In this document: positions 23,411 through 35,060 of the stretch, in pieces | How the letters are laid out: the number at the start of each line of letters is the position of its first letter | Position numbering within the stretch: position 1 is the first letter of the stretch | Assembly (NCBI GenBank): GCA_030386875.1 | Contig: CM059575.1 | Location: 40,268,859-40,332,858 of the forward strand | Direction of reading: 5' to 3' | Origin: Morinoia aosen | Lineage: Eukaryota; Arthropoda; Malacostraca; Amphipoda; Talitridae | Length of the DNA stretch: 64,000 nucleotides | Translations under genes and position numbers: made by a program | The notes under the pieces: generated by a model | Seen by the model: only the letters and a program-made list of their open reading frames with translations | Database searches by the model: none | Told to the model about the DNA's origin: nothing

Positions 23411-23835
23411 CCATACGAGGAGTATTAATTGACAAACCATCCGAGGTGTAAAAATAGATAAGCCATACGAGGCATAATAATCGACAAACTATATGAGGTG
23501 TGCTAATAGATAAACTATCAGAGGTGCACAAATAGATAGACCATACGAGGCATATTAATAGACATAATATACGAGGCGTACTATAATAGACAAACCACAC
23601 GTGGTGTGCTAATAGTCTAACAAAGTTCCATACGAGGAATACTAATTGACAAACCATACGAGGTGTACAAATAGATAAGCCGTACGAGGCATAATAATAG
23701 ACAAACTATACGAGATGTAATATTAGACAATACTATCATAGGTGTACAGATAGATAGACCATACGAGGCATATTAATAGAAAAAATATACGAGGCGTACT
23801 AATAGACAAACCATACGGGTCGTGCTAATAGTTTA
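23411..23835. repeat. Minisatellite with 217-bp higher-order period
   Basis: About 16 units of roughly 27 bp with a core CCATACGAGG-xGTAxTAATAGACAAA. Eight diverged units form a block that repeats almost exactly: CCATACGAGGA occurs at 23411 and 23628 with the same succession of variant units after each. Two inverted units of the same family lie near 30225-30283. The long minus-strand frame across it is repeat-derived. Confidence 0.9.
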
Positions 23836-23908
23836 ACTCTGTCAAGGGTAGTTGAATGAGAAATGAGAAATATTATCTCTTGGATATTTTATATTCCAAG
23901 AGATTCCG

Positions 23909-24047
23909 GTACAGCGCTTCTTGCCTTTTTCCTACTTCGATAATTTCAACTAAGAACTTGGCAGTTTCGAAGAATTCTTTAGTATTTTTCGAATTATTTA
24001 TAAGATCATCGAAGTAGGAAAAATACAAAAAAAACGCTACACCGTAC
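23909..24047. repeat. ~140-bp hairpin
   Basis: TTTTTCCTACTTCGAT at 23926-23941 is perfectly complementary to 24008-24023, with weaker pairing outward to GTAC...GCG at both feet. About 66 bases separate the perfect arms. Confidence 0.75.
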
Positions 24048-26148
24048 TAGATTGAAACAACACCGTAAATGACAATCAAGTATTGAGAAAAAGATAGTCT
24101 CGAAATAATTTGTAAAGAACATCGCGCAACACAGCACGCACATCTAGGAATGCGTAAACAAACTTACACTCAAAATTGAAATGCATGGCTTGTTCGGCAT
24201 ACAAATATAGAGATAATTTTTGCACGAGTGCTTTATTTCCTTTGTCTGTTTATACTTTTTAATTTCTTCTGTTCACAGAAATGCCCTTCGGGGTCGTGAT
24301 AGAGCGATTTATAAATCATAAAGCAAGCGCAATCAATTTGTTTATTTCTGAAATTTGGTGCAGTGTTAACTGATCGCAGAGCTTTAGGTAAAATGTAATG
24401 TGTCTTGAGGTTTTGCTTTTTATGCAAAAAGTAGAAATAGAAACCGATATATGTACATGTGTGCGAAACGTGTGCATGTTTACACTGATACATAAACATT
24501 CATGTTTGCGTGCGCACACGTACATACGCACACACCAACACACATATTCATATATATACGTATTGAAAACGAATATAAGAAAAATGCTAATAGACATGAA
24601 AAATAATCTTACTCTTTCAATATTTAAAATGACAGCCCAAGCTCTGATGAATCGTAAGAAATAACCTGAGGAAAGATAAGGAATAGAAAAGGACTTCGAA
24701 AAACGTATAAATGGAATGGTTTTTTAATTTTCTAAAGGAAATTTTAAGAAAACTCTAGTTACCGCTGAGGAACAACAACAAAAAAAACATATATCTTCAA
24801 TATATCATATCATATATCATACCTTCTCGATATTCTCTGCAACATCATGCGGACATGGGTACATGGGATAAAATGGAGATGCAGTGTAGGCCAGTTACCA
24901 CTCATGATTGATAAATATCTACAAAATTTTGGCAGAAATGCGCAAACAAACATATACTCAACATCAAAATTTGCTTGTACAACATACGGACAGAAAGAAA
25001 ATTTTACCACGATTCATACGCTCAAATTACGATTAATTTCATTAATTGTATTTGTCATTAATCCGATTCACAGAGACGTCCTCTGGTGTAAGTGGGAGAT
25101 CTATTTTTGAATCATTTCGCTAGTGCAATAAAATTTATTAACCGGATGGTTTTTGTGTAAAGAAATGAAATAGAAACATGTATATCTATTTATGTAGATA
25201 TATATATACCTATATACGTACACACACATATTAATATATGTACTTATTGAGAATGAAATATAAGAAAAAAATACAAATATAAAATAAGAGGATAGAAACA
25301 ACCTACCATCTATTACACCGATAATGACAGTTGAGCTCAGTGTAATCCTAAAAAATTATTCGAAAAAAAATAACTAAAAGGAAAAGAAGACTTCGGAAAA
25401 CGTAAAATGAACTGGTTTTTAGTTTCTTCATAGAAATTTTTAAGAAAACTCAGGTTACAGTCAAGAAACAACACAACTCTTCAGCATTATACAGACATGG
25501 GTACATGGGATAAAATGGAGTAATATTGTGGCCGGATATCACATTTGAGTGGAGAATATTTACAAAATTTGGCACATATAGGTAGATTAAGCAATGGTCC
25601 AAAGTGATAATTTTGATAACAGAAATTAACAGTTTTTTTCGATTTCAAAGTTTAGTGCTGGTGTGCACTGAACGCACGGAAAAATATTAAAAGACTAAAT
25701 GAAAATGCTTAAATTAACCCCTCCCCCCAGCTCAGCCGAAATCGATTGAAAACATCTTCGAGAATGATTTTGAAATAACGAGACAACGTTAGCCAAAATT
25801 TAATTCATTATAAACTTTGCACAATCCTCACATTTATAAACCTGTATATTGGTGTACACACAAAATGTATTTCAGAGTATGTTTTCCATACGGATGTTAA
25901 ATATTAACACAGAGAAGAAAAAATAACAAAATAAAGATGAGGAAATACTCCTAATTATGGAAAAAACGTTCATTCTGCTGTATTGAACTCACGGCTGGGG
26001 TGCTCATTATTGTCGACAGAAATAGTTAAGATGAATGCACGAATGGCTTAGCAAACGTACAATGAAATAGTTTCTAATTTTCTAACAGAAATTTCAGGAA
26101 AATTAAAATTTCTGGTATATGGGAAATTCACACCGAAATGCTGCAGGT

Positions 26149-26876
26149 CTATAGAGATGCAAAATGACGTGACACATTTACTCTAAATTCTTTTACAGTT
26201 TTAGAGTTTTTGATATGCTGGGGAAGCTTGTTCCACAAAAAAGCTCCAGAAACTGAGAGAGCTTTTTGTCCCACGTTAGATGAACGGTAACTGACTAAAA
26301 CATCATTCCTCCGATTTGGTTTTTTGTTTGGGATATTAGATGGAAAAAATTTTACCACCTCTGCATTACTTTGGGGGAGGTACAGTGAGGAGAACACTCG
26401 TCGAGCTTTTTGGATCATGAATCTGTTCGGTATTGGGATCCAGTCGAGTTTTCTTAAAAGAGGGGTGACATGATCGTATTTATTGAAATTTCCTTTGCAC
26501 ACCACTTTGGCGGCGAAGTTTAGACATTTTTGCAACTCTTCCTGACGATATTGAGGTAAATTTCCCCATACAAGACTGCAGTAGTCCAGGCGCGATAAAA
26601 CTAAAGACTGAATCACTAATAATCTAGATTTTTCGTCAAGTGTGTTCTTAATGCGATGAAAGAACATTAAGGTTCCGTTTATTTTGTTGCACATTGTTTC
26701 GACGTGTGAATTGAAAGTCATATTTTTGTCAAACCAAACACCCAGATTTTTTACCGTCTCTACTGGTTCAATTTTATCGTCTCCAAATGTTAGCTTGAAT
26801 GGTGGTAAATTTTTAGTCGCATTCTGTGATCCAAAAATAATGCATTGCGTTTTACTTGCGTTAAGTTCTCCCTCTT
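26149..26876 (-). pseudogene. LINE reverse transcriptase C-terminal fragment
   Basis: An open 190-codon frame (26149-26721) plus an upstream segment to 26876 encodes the thumb and C-terminal tail of a CR1/Jockey-type LINE (VLSRLDYCSLVWGNLPQY, ELQKCLNFAAKVV, SGAFLWNKLP). The segment 26735-26876 is the same sequence, inverted, as 28187-28335 in the neighbouring copy. It breaks off at 26876 against a mariner fragment. It would have no activity alone. Confidence 0.85.
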
Positions 26877-26877
26877 C

Positions 26878-27015
26878 AACAAATCTCCCGACTTGAATTT
26901 TTTAAACCAACGCCTTGCAGTACTTTCATTCACAGCCCTATCCTCAAACGCTTGACATATGCGGCGACTTGATGGAGCTGCTGATAAGTTTACTTTGAAG
27001 TCGTCATGGAAAGAA
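26878..27015 (-). pseudogene. Mariner N-terminal helix-turn-helix fragment
   Basis: Minus-strand residues RRICQAFEDRAVNESTARRW followed by FKKFKSGD are the DNA-binding N-terminus of a mariner transposase. Only about 45 residues remain. It sits exactly between two opposed LINE fragments and is unrelated in position to the mariner at 18.8-22.6 kb. Confidence 0.8.
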
Positions 27016-27058
27016 CCCCGAGCGAGACCTGTATATATAGACACTTCTTCCTTATGAA

Positions 27059-28335
27059 TTGTTGGCGGCAAAACAAAACCCAAAAAGAACTTGGGAAATC
27101 ATTAGAGAAGTCGCTCAGTATAAAAAATCAAACTGCAAAAGCACTTTTGGCAACCCATTAAAAACAGCGAATGACTTAATAAACACTTCCTTCTCAGAAG
27201 TTGGCGAAGATGTTATCAATGAGGTGTCTCGGACAGTTTCAGACCCATCTACAGGTGCAAATCTGAGCTATGTTTCATCCCCAAATACTGGAAACAAATC
27301 GTAACCACAGCCGGTTAACGTAATAGAGATACGAAAAATCTTATACCTGCTAAAAAATACTAAACTGACTGGGCATGATGGCATTAGCCTCCAATGTATA
27401 AAAGATAGCTTCCATGTCACAGCACCCCTGATTTGTTTGATATTAAATGCATCTATAGCCACAAAAAAGTTTTCTGATGAATGGAAACTATCCAGTATTA
27501 AGCCATTAAATAAATCTGGTGATATTGACATAGCGTCAAACTACAGACCAGTCAGTCTCCTGCCTGTTATGTCCAAAATATTAGAAAAAGTAATAATAAA
27601 CCAGCTCTCGTCTTACAGAGACGAGTCACATCTACTTCACCGCAATCCATATGCTTATAGAAGAAACACCAGTCCTCAAAACTGTTGGCGGCATGTCTAT
27701 CAATGAATTATTTTTTATGACAGAGCTGCTAGCCACATAAATGATTTCTTCAGGTACAACATAACAGAACAAATTTACAATGATATGGACCAAAAAAATT
27801 AACTCTCCTATTGCTTGATCTCTCCAAAGCTTTCGACAGTGTTGAGCATAAAAACTTCTGCAAAAAAAATTTCAAACCTCAGAATAGACTCTCAGTGGTT
27901 TGAAAGCTACCTAGTAAACCACTCCTCTCACACAGTGTGCTTGACTAACAAAATGTCACCATTCATACCAAATCATTTTGGCGTTCCCCAAGGTTCAATC
28001 ATCGGCCCTCTCCTATTTTCAATTTTCATCAATGATTTCCCCACTATGCCGAAAACACAAAAATCTCAATGTATGCTGATGAACAAATTGCCATGACAAG
28101 TTCGACAGCGGATTTGAAAGAAACACAAGCCAACGCTGAAAACCTTCTAAGAAATCTAAAATTAGGGTATGACCATAATGGCCTCAAACTTAACGCAAGT
28201 AAAACGCAATGCATCATTTTTGGATCACAGAATGCGACAAAAAATTTACCACCATTTACACTAACTTTTGGAGACGATAAAATTAAACCAGTAGATAAGG
28301 TAAAAATCTTGGTGTTTGGTTTGATAAAAATATGA
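27059..28335 (+). pseudogene. LINE reverse transcriptase, N-terminal and central part
   Basis: Broken frames of the same LINE family as 26149-26876, on the opposite strand. They encode the linker before the RT (27059-27304), SSIKPLNKSGDIDIASNYRP and VSLLPVMSKILEK (27437-27706), a SKAFDSVEHK motif near 27822 that needs a frameshift, then FGVPQGSIIGPLLFSIFIND (27815-28096) and a YADDEQIAM catalytic motif reached by another frameshift near 28070. It ends at a KTQCIIFGSQN segment shared with the inverted copy. At least three frameshifts are present. Confidence 0.87.
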
Positions 28336-30285
28336 CTTTCATTTATTGGTCAAAATTATTTTTGTCGACTATGATGAGCAACAAAACTGTCAGCTAAATG
28401 CAGCGGAATGAAGGTTTTTTTCATTATTAGTACTGTTTTCTCATCTTTTCTCATTTTTATTGTTTATTTACTGTATTTATATTTAACATCCGTGTGATAT
28501 ACAAACTCTGAAACATATTTTCGTGTGTACATAAGTATACAGGTTTATAGATGTGAGGGTTGTGCTATGTTTTTAATAAATTAAATTTGGCTAACGTTGA
28601 CTCCCTATTTCGAAATCATTCACGAAAATGTTTCAATCGATTTCCGCTGAGCTGGGGGGTGGGGGGGAAGGGGGGGAATTTATTACTTTTTAATTATTTT
28701 AATTTTTCTGTGGGTTTAGTGCACACCAGCACTGAACTTTCAAATCAGAAATAACTCTAAATTTTACTAATTAAAATTATTACTCTGGACCACTGTTTAA
28801 TTTACCTCTACGTACCAAATTTTGTAAATATTAGCCATTTAGAAGTAATATCTGGCCACGATAGTATTCCATTTCATCCCATGTACCCATGTCTGTATAA
28901 TGATGAAGAGAATACCGATATGGATGTGAAACCCGAGATGTTTTCTTTGTTGTTGTTCCTTGACTATAAACTGAGTTTTCTTAAAAATCTCAATTTGGAA
29001 ATTAAAAACCTGTCTATTTTTATGTTTCTCGAAGTCTTTTTCTTTTTAGTTATTTTTTCCAAATAATTTCTTACGATTACAGTGAGCTCGACTGTCATTT
29101 TAGATGTAGTAGGAGGTACAACGGTGTTTTGTATCTTGTAATATTTAATATATATATATGTATTTTCCTCATATTCATTTACAATACGTGCACATATATT
29201 AATACGTGCATGTGTATGTGCATACATATGTACGCACATGCATGGATATATCTGTGCGTACCTGTGTAGGTATATGTATATCTGTATAAATATATATACA
29301 TGTTTCTATTTCCATTTTTTTACTTGAAAACAATCCGGTTAATTAATTTTATTGCACTTGTTAAATGATTTAAAAATAGATCTATTACTACTCCAGAGAG
29401 CGTTCCTGTGAATAGGAAAAATGAAAATTACAATTCGACAAATGAAATAAAGCACAATTTGAGCATATGAATCGAGTAAAAATTATCTTTCCGTCCGTAT
29501 GTTGAACGAGGTATGAATTTTCATTTTGAGTATATGTTTGTTTACGCGTTTCTGTCGAAATTTTGTAGATATTTGCTGCTCATAAGTGATATCAGGCTTT
29601 CACTGTATCTCCATTTTATCTCATGTACCCATGTTCGCATGATGTTGCAGAAAATACCGAGAGAATATGCAATATGATGTTTTTTTGTTGTTGTTGTTCC
29701 TCGACCGTAACTTGAGTTTCCTTAAAATTTCTCTTAGGAAATTAAAAAGCGTGTCATTTTTTACGTTTTTCGAAGTCTTTTTTACTTTTACTCATTTTTT
29801 CTTCAGGTTATTTCTTACGATTACACTGAGCTTGACTGTTATTTTAGATGTAGCAAGAGCAAGATTGCTTTTTATGTTTGTTATTATTTTTCTTATATTC
29901 ATTTTTATTACGAATATATATGAATATGTGTATGTAAGTGGGTGCGTGTATGTGTGTGTGCGTACGCATTCATGTATGTCTATGTGTGTGTATATGCACA
30001 TGCACATGTTCATATATATATATATATATATATATATTTAAACCCATATGTGTATATTTGCCGCTATTTCTATTTTTGCGTTAAAGCAAAACCTCAAGAT
30101 ACATTACATTTTACCTAAAGCTCTGCGACCAGTTAACACTGAACCATAATTCAGAAATAAATATATTGCACTTGCTTAATGATTCAAAACTGGATCTATC
30201 ACTACCCCACAGGGCGTTTCTGCAAATACACCTCGTATAATTTGTCTATTAGTACACCTCGTATGGTCTGTCTATTAGTACAGTG
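28187..30285. repeat. Right arm of the large imperfect inverted repeat
   Basis: Reverse-complement partner of 23411-26876. It is shorter, because the LINE C-terminal segment (about 580 bp in the left arm) and most of the minisatellite are missing. It contains the same repeated modules (CCCATGTACCCATGTC at 28878 and a diverged copy at 29619). The TATATA and GTGTGT tracts near 29930-30040 correspond to similar tracts in the left arm near 24460-24560. Confidence 0.78.
30225..30283. repeat. Two inverted minisatellite units
   Basis: ACACCTCGTATAATTTGTCT and ACACCTCGTATGGTCTGTCT are reverse complements of the 27-bp units at 23411-23835 and mark the outer edge of the right arm. Confidence 0.85.
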
Positions 30286-30350
30286 GTTTCCAAACTGGGA
30301 TCCCCGGACCCTTTTGGATCCTTGAGAAGGTCCTTGGGGGTGGGTCCACT
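30282..30350 (+). mobile_element. hAT-type terminal fragment
   Basis: The sequence ACAGTGGTTTCCAAACTGGG followed by GATCCCCGGACC resembles the terminal repeat of Charlie-like hAT elements. It begins immediately after the minisatellite units. No partner end was found downstream before the Penelope element. Confidence 0.45.
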
Positions 30351-30976
30351 ACACAATTAAAAAAATTAACTCTAGACAAAAAAAAATTTACAGCACTGAT
30401 TCTGTGTCATTATAACAGGTGGTATCGTTAATTTGGTGTACAAGCAGCCAGCAATTCTCTATGAAATTTTTATACTTGTCATAATATTTCATTTAGGTTT
30501 GCTGGCTCACACTTCTTACCGGCTTAATTGGAGCACGGTGTTTACTTTTGTTGTGTGTGTTATGTTTTCCAGAATGTGTGTGGTAGGTTTTTAGCATGTG
30601 TGAAGATGTTGAAGAAAGCCTATGTATTTGTAGGCCTTTCTGTATTTTATTTTCGAATTAATGTCATTAGCTTAATTTGAATTTAGTACAACGTAGCAAC
30701 TTCGATTCTTCACCAGTCTAACTGTCACTATCGTGAGTCTTGTGACCGGCAGTCTGGCCCCAAGTCCATTTAGACCGGCTGTCTGACCGGTCTGGCTGCT
30801 ACACATTCGCATTGTACGCAGACGGCATTCGCTACATGTTGCTACAATATAAAAAATGACAGTATATCGGTAGTGAATTATTCATAATTAACAAAACTGT
30901 ATTTGGCAAGTTTGCCTAAATAACCTGTAACTGTAGACAGCTCTGTTTCTTTTTAATTACTATTTAAATACATTCA
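30351..30976. other. No gene recognised
   Basis: AT-rich sequence, possibly interior of the hAT fragment. It contains CCGGC/GACCGG-rich patches at 30740-30800. Confidence 0.4.
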
Positions 30977-30978
30977 TT

Positions 30979-33359
30979 GTGCTGCCTTCGCAGCATTTTA
31001 GAAAATTCCTACTGTCGAACAGCGATCGAATATTTATACTTTCGAACCTCGATGACATTTTTAATGTCATGCATAAATTCCTACGATTTAAGCTGTATAA
31101 ACGGTCGTTGCACACAACCTCTTTCTACAAATCTTGGCAATCCAAGTTACTTGCACGGGAACTCTGCAGCAAAAGAAGAACGCTCGCCGACCTATCTACG
31201 CAACTGGAAGCCATCGAGGATGAAGTACGGTCCACTTACTCTACTCTTGACGTTCACGTCGTCAGGAGACATGCAAGAGTCTCCAGGGACCAGTTTCAAG
31301 CACATACCAAACGAATTCATTTGAAAAAACTAAGCACCTTGGGCATCTACAACGAAATTCAACCTTTTGATCCAGATAAAGTAGTTCACAATTTTAGTTC
31401 AGTTCAGCTACCTCATAGGGTAAAAATTCTCTTAGCATTCGATTTAGAGTTCTGTCTGCCTGTTTATAAACTAAATTTGTTTAAATATTTTCTAGCTTAT
31501 GAGAAATTAGCTCTTGCACTTAAAAACAAAGCGTGGACTAACTATCCGGAATTCATAGACAATTTGAAAACATTAGCTCATTACCAATATTACAGCTTTA
31601 ATCCACATAAAATATAGAAGTGACATATTCCTCTCGAAATCGATGGCCGCTACCGAGAACTTATTAATCTGCAAACCTGACAAAGGTAAAGGAGTTGTGT
31701 TGATTGAACGCCAAAAATATCAAGAAAGTATGCTTCATTTAATATCTGACACCTCCAAATTCGTTCCGATTACAGAACCAATGAATAAAATAATACTGAG
31801 GGTTGAAGACAGAATTAATAATTTCTTACGTGGCTTGAAACAAGTAACTAACGCGCAATTAGAAAATTTAAAGACTTTGCACGTGTCAGGCTCTTCTTCT
31901 GCGGTACTGTATGGTCTACCAAAAATTTACAAACCTGATTTTCGTCAAAATTTCAATTTAGGCCAATTGTAGCAGCGTATAATAGTCCGAGTTATAAATT
32001 ATGTAAACCAGTCCTCAATCATCTAACTTCAAATGAGTTTGCAGTCGATAATGCCTTCAAATTTAGCGATAATATTAGAAGAATTCCAAATGTAAAAAGT
32101 TTAATCATGCCTTCATTTGATGTTGAATCTCTTTACACTAAAATTCCTCTTCAGGAAACTATTGACATTTGTCTAAACCATTTATTTTTAAGATGGAAGC
32201 TCAAAATTCATGGGCTTAACCCGCAAAATGTTCAGTACACTGTTGGAACAATCTGTAATGCCATATTTCTTCATATCCGCAGGCAAACTTCATAGACAAA
32301 TAGACGGTCTAGCAATGGGGCTCCCGTTGGCACCGACCCTTGCCAACATCTTTATGTGTTTCCACGAAACAAAGTGGCTAGATGAATGTCCCTCTGATTT
32401 TAAACCAGTTTTTTACAATCGATACGTAGACGATACCTTTGTCCTATTCAGCCATCCATCTCATGTTGAGCAGTTCTTAAACTATCTAAATCATAAGCAT
32501 CAATCGATTAAGTTCACCGTTGAAGTTGAAAATAATAACTCCCTGACCTTTCTTGACTGTCTAGTGACGAGAGACGGAGATCACTTTCAGATGTCAGTAA
32601 ACTGTGAACCAACTTTCACAGGACTAAGCTCCAGTTTCTTCAGTTTTTGTTCAATAAGTTTCAAAATTAATTGTGTTCAAACTCTAATCAATAGGGGCTA
32701 CAAAATATGTTCAACCTTCAAAAATATTCATCGTGAATTTGAATTTTTGCTCCCATTTTTTACAACTAACGGTTTTCCATTGGGTGTGATCAATTCGCAA
32801 ATTTAGAAATTTCTGTCTAAGCAATACGCGTCGCAAACTATTAGAGAAAGCAATAAAGACTATCTATACTGCTCGTTCCCGTATTTCGGAACGCCTTCTG
32901 AGAAATTGTCATTAGAGTTAAAATTATTGTGTGAAAAATACTTTGAAAACCTTCAGTTATGCGTTGCTCTAGTTAATAATTTTAAGGTGGCATCTTTTTT
33001 CCGGTACAAGGGTACGCTTCCGATGGGGATGCGGGCCTCTCTGATTTATTCTTACAGTTGTGTGCAGTGCACATCATCGTACGTCGGCATGACGTCACGG
33101 AATTTTTATACCAGAGTGGCTGAACATGCAGGGTAGAAGCTTCCGCACTGGGAATCAATTAGCACATCCCTCTCATTCCGCAGTACGCAATCGTGCAGAA
33201 AAATACAACGTACCGATAACCTCCAAAGACTTAAAAATCTTAGATGCAACTTCAAATTCGCATGACCTTAGGATTTTGGAGTCGTTATATATTTTTAAAC
33301 GAAAACCAGTCCCCAACAATACCGATAGCTCATATCCTTTGCAAATAGTGACTAGGTAG
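30979..33359 (+). pseudogene. Decayed Penelope-like retroelement (PLE-1)
   Basis: A single-ORF retroelement coding for a Penelope reverse transcriptase with a C-terminal GIY-YIG endonuclease. In order: N-terminal region (30979-31617), CKPDKGKGVVLIER (31643-31972), FDVESLYTKIPLQETIDICL (32107), GLAMGLPLAPTLANIFMCFH and the catalytic YVDDTFVLF (32210-32806), then the endonuclease YVGMTSRNFYTRVAEHAG (32906-33136) and HPSHSAVRNRAEKYN...ILESLYIFKRK (33126-33359). Frameshifts near 31613, 31965, 32285 and 33126 and a stop near 32805 kill it. It shares layout and clear similarity with the better-preserved element at 55789-58591. A hammerhead motif follows at 33476. Confidence 0.95.
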
Positions 33360-33469
33360 CCATCTTGTCGATTTTATTTTGTAATATTTTTATTCTATTT
33401 TCGTGATCTCTTTTAATGATTGTCTACAATATTTTGTTTTTCTTTTATTGCAGACATAATGTTTGTATT

Positions 33470-33512
33470 TTTGAACTGATGATGGAGCTGCACTCCGAAA
33501 CGTTTTCCAATT
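33470..33512 (+). ncRNA. Hammerhead ribozyme motif of PLE-1
   Basis: The core reads CTGATGA (33476-33482), a stem II GGAG-CTGCA-CTCC, then GAAAC and GTT, which fits the conserved hammerhead order with a cleavable GUU after a two-base-pair stem III (A-U, C-G). Stem I pairs GAA before the core with TTC after it. PLE terminal repeats are known to carry such minimal type I hammerheads. The position, about 120 bases after the endonuclease stop, fits that rule. Confidence 0.75.
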
Positions 33513-33662
33513 AAATATGATTAAGTTTTTTGGAATTTTCCTCGTTTTTAAATTTCTAATAAAGTTGCGATTAAAACAATCAACTAACCCGTTCAAAAAT
33601 ATACTTTTCTATTCTTTAGGTCCCGGGATCAAGCAAATCAATTTTTTGAGTTCGCTAATGTA

Positions 33663-34433
33663 AGATCCTTCCCGAGTTTTCTGTATAAGCCTCATTTTGT
33701 GTGGGTCATAATTTCTAAAATATTGCACCTAACAATTTGAAAGTAGTCTCATTATAAAGATCGATTTATTCTCCAAATGTGAGTGTATAATAAAACTGTC
33801 ATACGCTCCCTGGAAGAAGATGAAGAGCAAGTTTCTCCTAGTTTCTGACCGATTTTTCAAAAGGCTCATTTTGTGTGAGTCATAATTTCTAAAGTATTGC
33901 ACCTAAAAATTTGAAATTAGTCTCATTTTAAGCGTCAATTCATTCTCCAAATGTGAGTGTATAATAAAAATCTCATACGCCCCTCGGTGGGGGACCGGCG
34001 CGCCATTTTAGAGAACTTATCTAAGATCCTTCCCGAGTTTTCTCTATAAGCCTCATTTTGTGTGAGTCATAATTTCTAAAGTATTGCACCTAAAAATTTG
34101 AAATTAGTCTCATTTTAAGCGTCAATTCATTCTCCAAATGTGAGTGTATAATAAAAATCTCATACGCCCCTCGGTGGGGGACCGGCGCGCCATTTTAGAG
34201 AACTTATCTAAGATCCTTCCCGAGTTTTCTCTATAAGCCTCATTTTGTGTGAGTCATAATTTCTAAAGTATCGCACCTAAAAATTTGAAATTAGTCTCAT
34301 TTTAAGCGTCAATTCATTCTCCAAATGTGAGTGTATAATAAAAATCTCATACGCCCCTTGGGGGATGAAAATTACCCTTTTTGTTGGGGTAACTCGGGAA
34401 GGATCTAAGATGGGTTCTCTAAAATGGCGCGCC
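33663..34433. repeat. ~185-bp satellite, four units plus an inverted end
   Basis: Units begin near 33663, 33843, 34024 and 34211 with AGATCCTTCCCGAGTTTTCT or a diverged form, run through CCTCATTTTGTGTGAGTCAT and end with CATACGCCCCTCGGTGGGGG and CGGCGCGCCATTTTAGAGAA. The last two full units are almost identical (187-bp period). At 34386-34433 the unit edge recurs inverted (AACTCGGGAAGGATCTAAG ... AAAATGGCGCGCCGGTG), so the array closes on a foldback. Confidence 0.9.
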
Positions 34434-34434
34434 G

Positions 34435-35060
34435 GTGTCTACAAAGGTCATTTTGACAACGTGTAAAACTTTATTGCTAAGAAGCGCGTACCAAATAGTA
34501 CCCAAAGAGTTGGAATATCTGCACAATATTTTTGTGCGCAACAATTATCTAAAATATGTTGTCAATCAAATACCCTCCTGTAACTTTGACCGTACCGAAA
34601 CAGAAAATATTCATTGGCCTTCCGTTCCAAGGTTACATTAACAGTGATTTTAAAAGAGAGTTTTTGATCGTTGTGCGAACATTTTTATACAGCAGTTGAC
34701 GTGCACGTTCATTATAGGAATACATTTAAGATAGCGTCTTTTTTTAACAGGAAACAGCGATAGGGTGTAAGCTGAAAAATAACTGGATATATGTGTATGT
34801 TTGTGATTGCTGCCAGCAATCGTTCGTTGGAGGCATTACCCTCCAACTATTTATCGGTCACAGCCAACATTCAGGATTTTCTCACATAAGTGGCCGCTCA
34901 TTTGCCTGTCCCCCCAGTTCGCCATTAGAAGGCATTGCAATAGCTCCAATCACCCTTTCAAAAAGTCTAATTTTTCTTTCCTATGCAAAGCCTCTAATGA
35001 ACAAGACTCCTGCATTCTCCAATCTCTTTATATATGTACGAATAAACCATCACTAAGTTA
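34435..35060 (+). pseudogene. Fragment of a second Penelope-like element (PLE-3)
   Basis: Plus-strand frames encode a PLE C-terminal stretch: KELEYLHNIFVRNNYLKYVV (34435-34641), then VYVCDCCQQSFVGGITLQ and GHSQHSGFSHISGRSF (34793 onward), corresponding to the linker and GIY-YIG nuclease region. It is more diverged than the other two PLEs and has several frameshifts. The upstream RT is absent; the satellite abuts its 5' side. Confidence 0.65.

Larger units (their letters stand above)
23411..26876. repeat. Left arm of a large imperfect inverted repeat
   Basis: This arm matches the reverse complement of 28187-30285 in collinear blocks: 24281-24420 with 30080-30220, 24600-24800 with 29690-29880, 25100-25150 with 29320-29390, 25500-25900 with 28480-28900, 25976-26040 with 28350-28415, and 26735-26876 with 28187-28335. 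Internally the arm holds repeated ~650-bp modules, each with GACATGGGTACATGGGATAA (24850 and 25494). Its outer edge is the minisatellite. The inner part carries a LINE C-terminus. Confidence 0.8.

Noticed and set aside
23397-23657. Minus-strand ORF with repeated LVWxIY motifs
   Set aside because: Translation of the minisatellite; its periodicity comes from the DNA repeat.
23411-23835. CRISPR-like regular repeats
   Set aside because: Units are contiguous with no unique spacers, and the context is a eukaryotic nuclear genome.
24398-25301. Overlapping small ORFs rich in Tyr, Ile and Cys
   Set aside because: They arise from (CA)n and (TA)n tracts in the inverted-repeat arms and occur on both strands at once.
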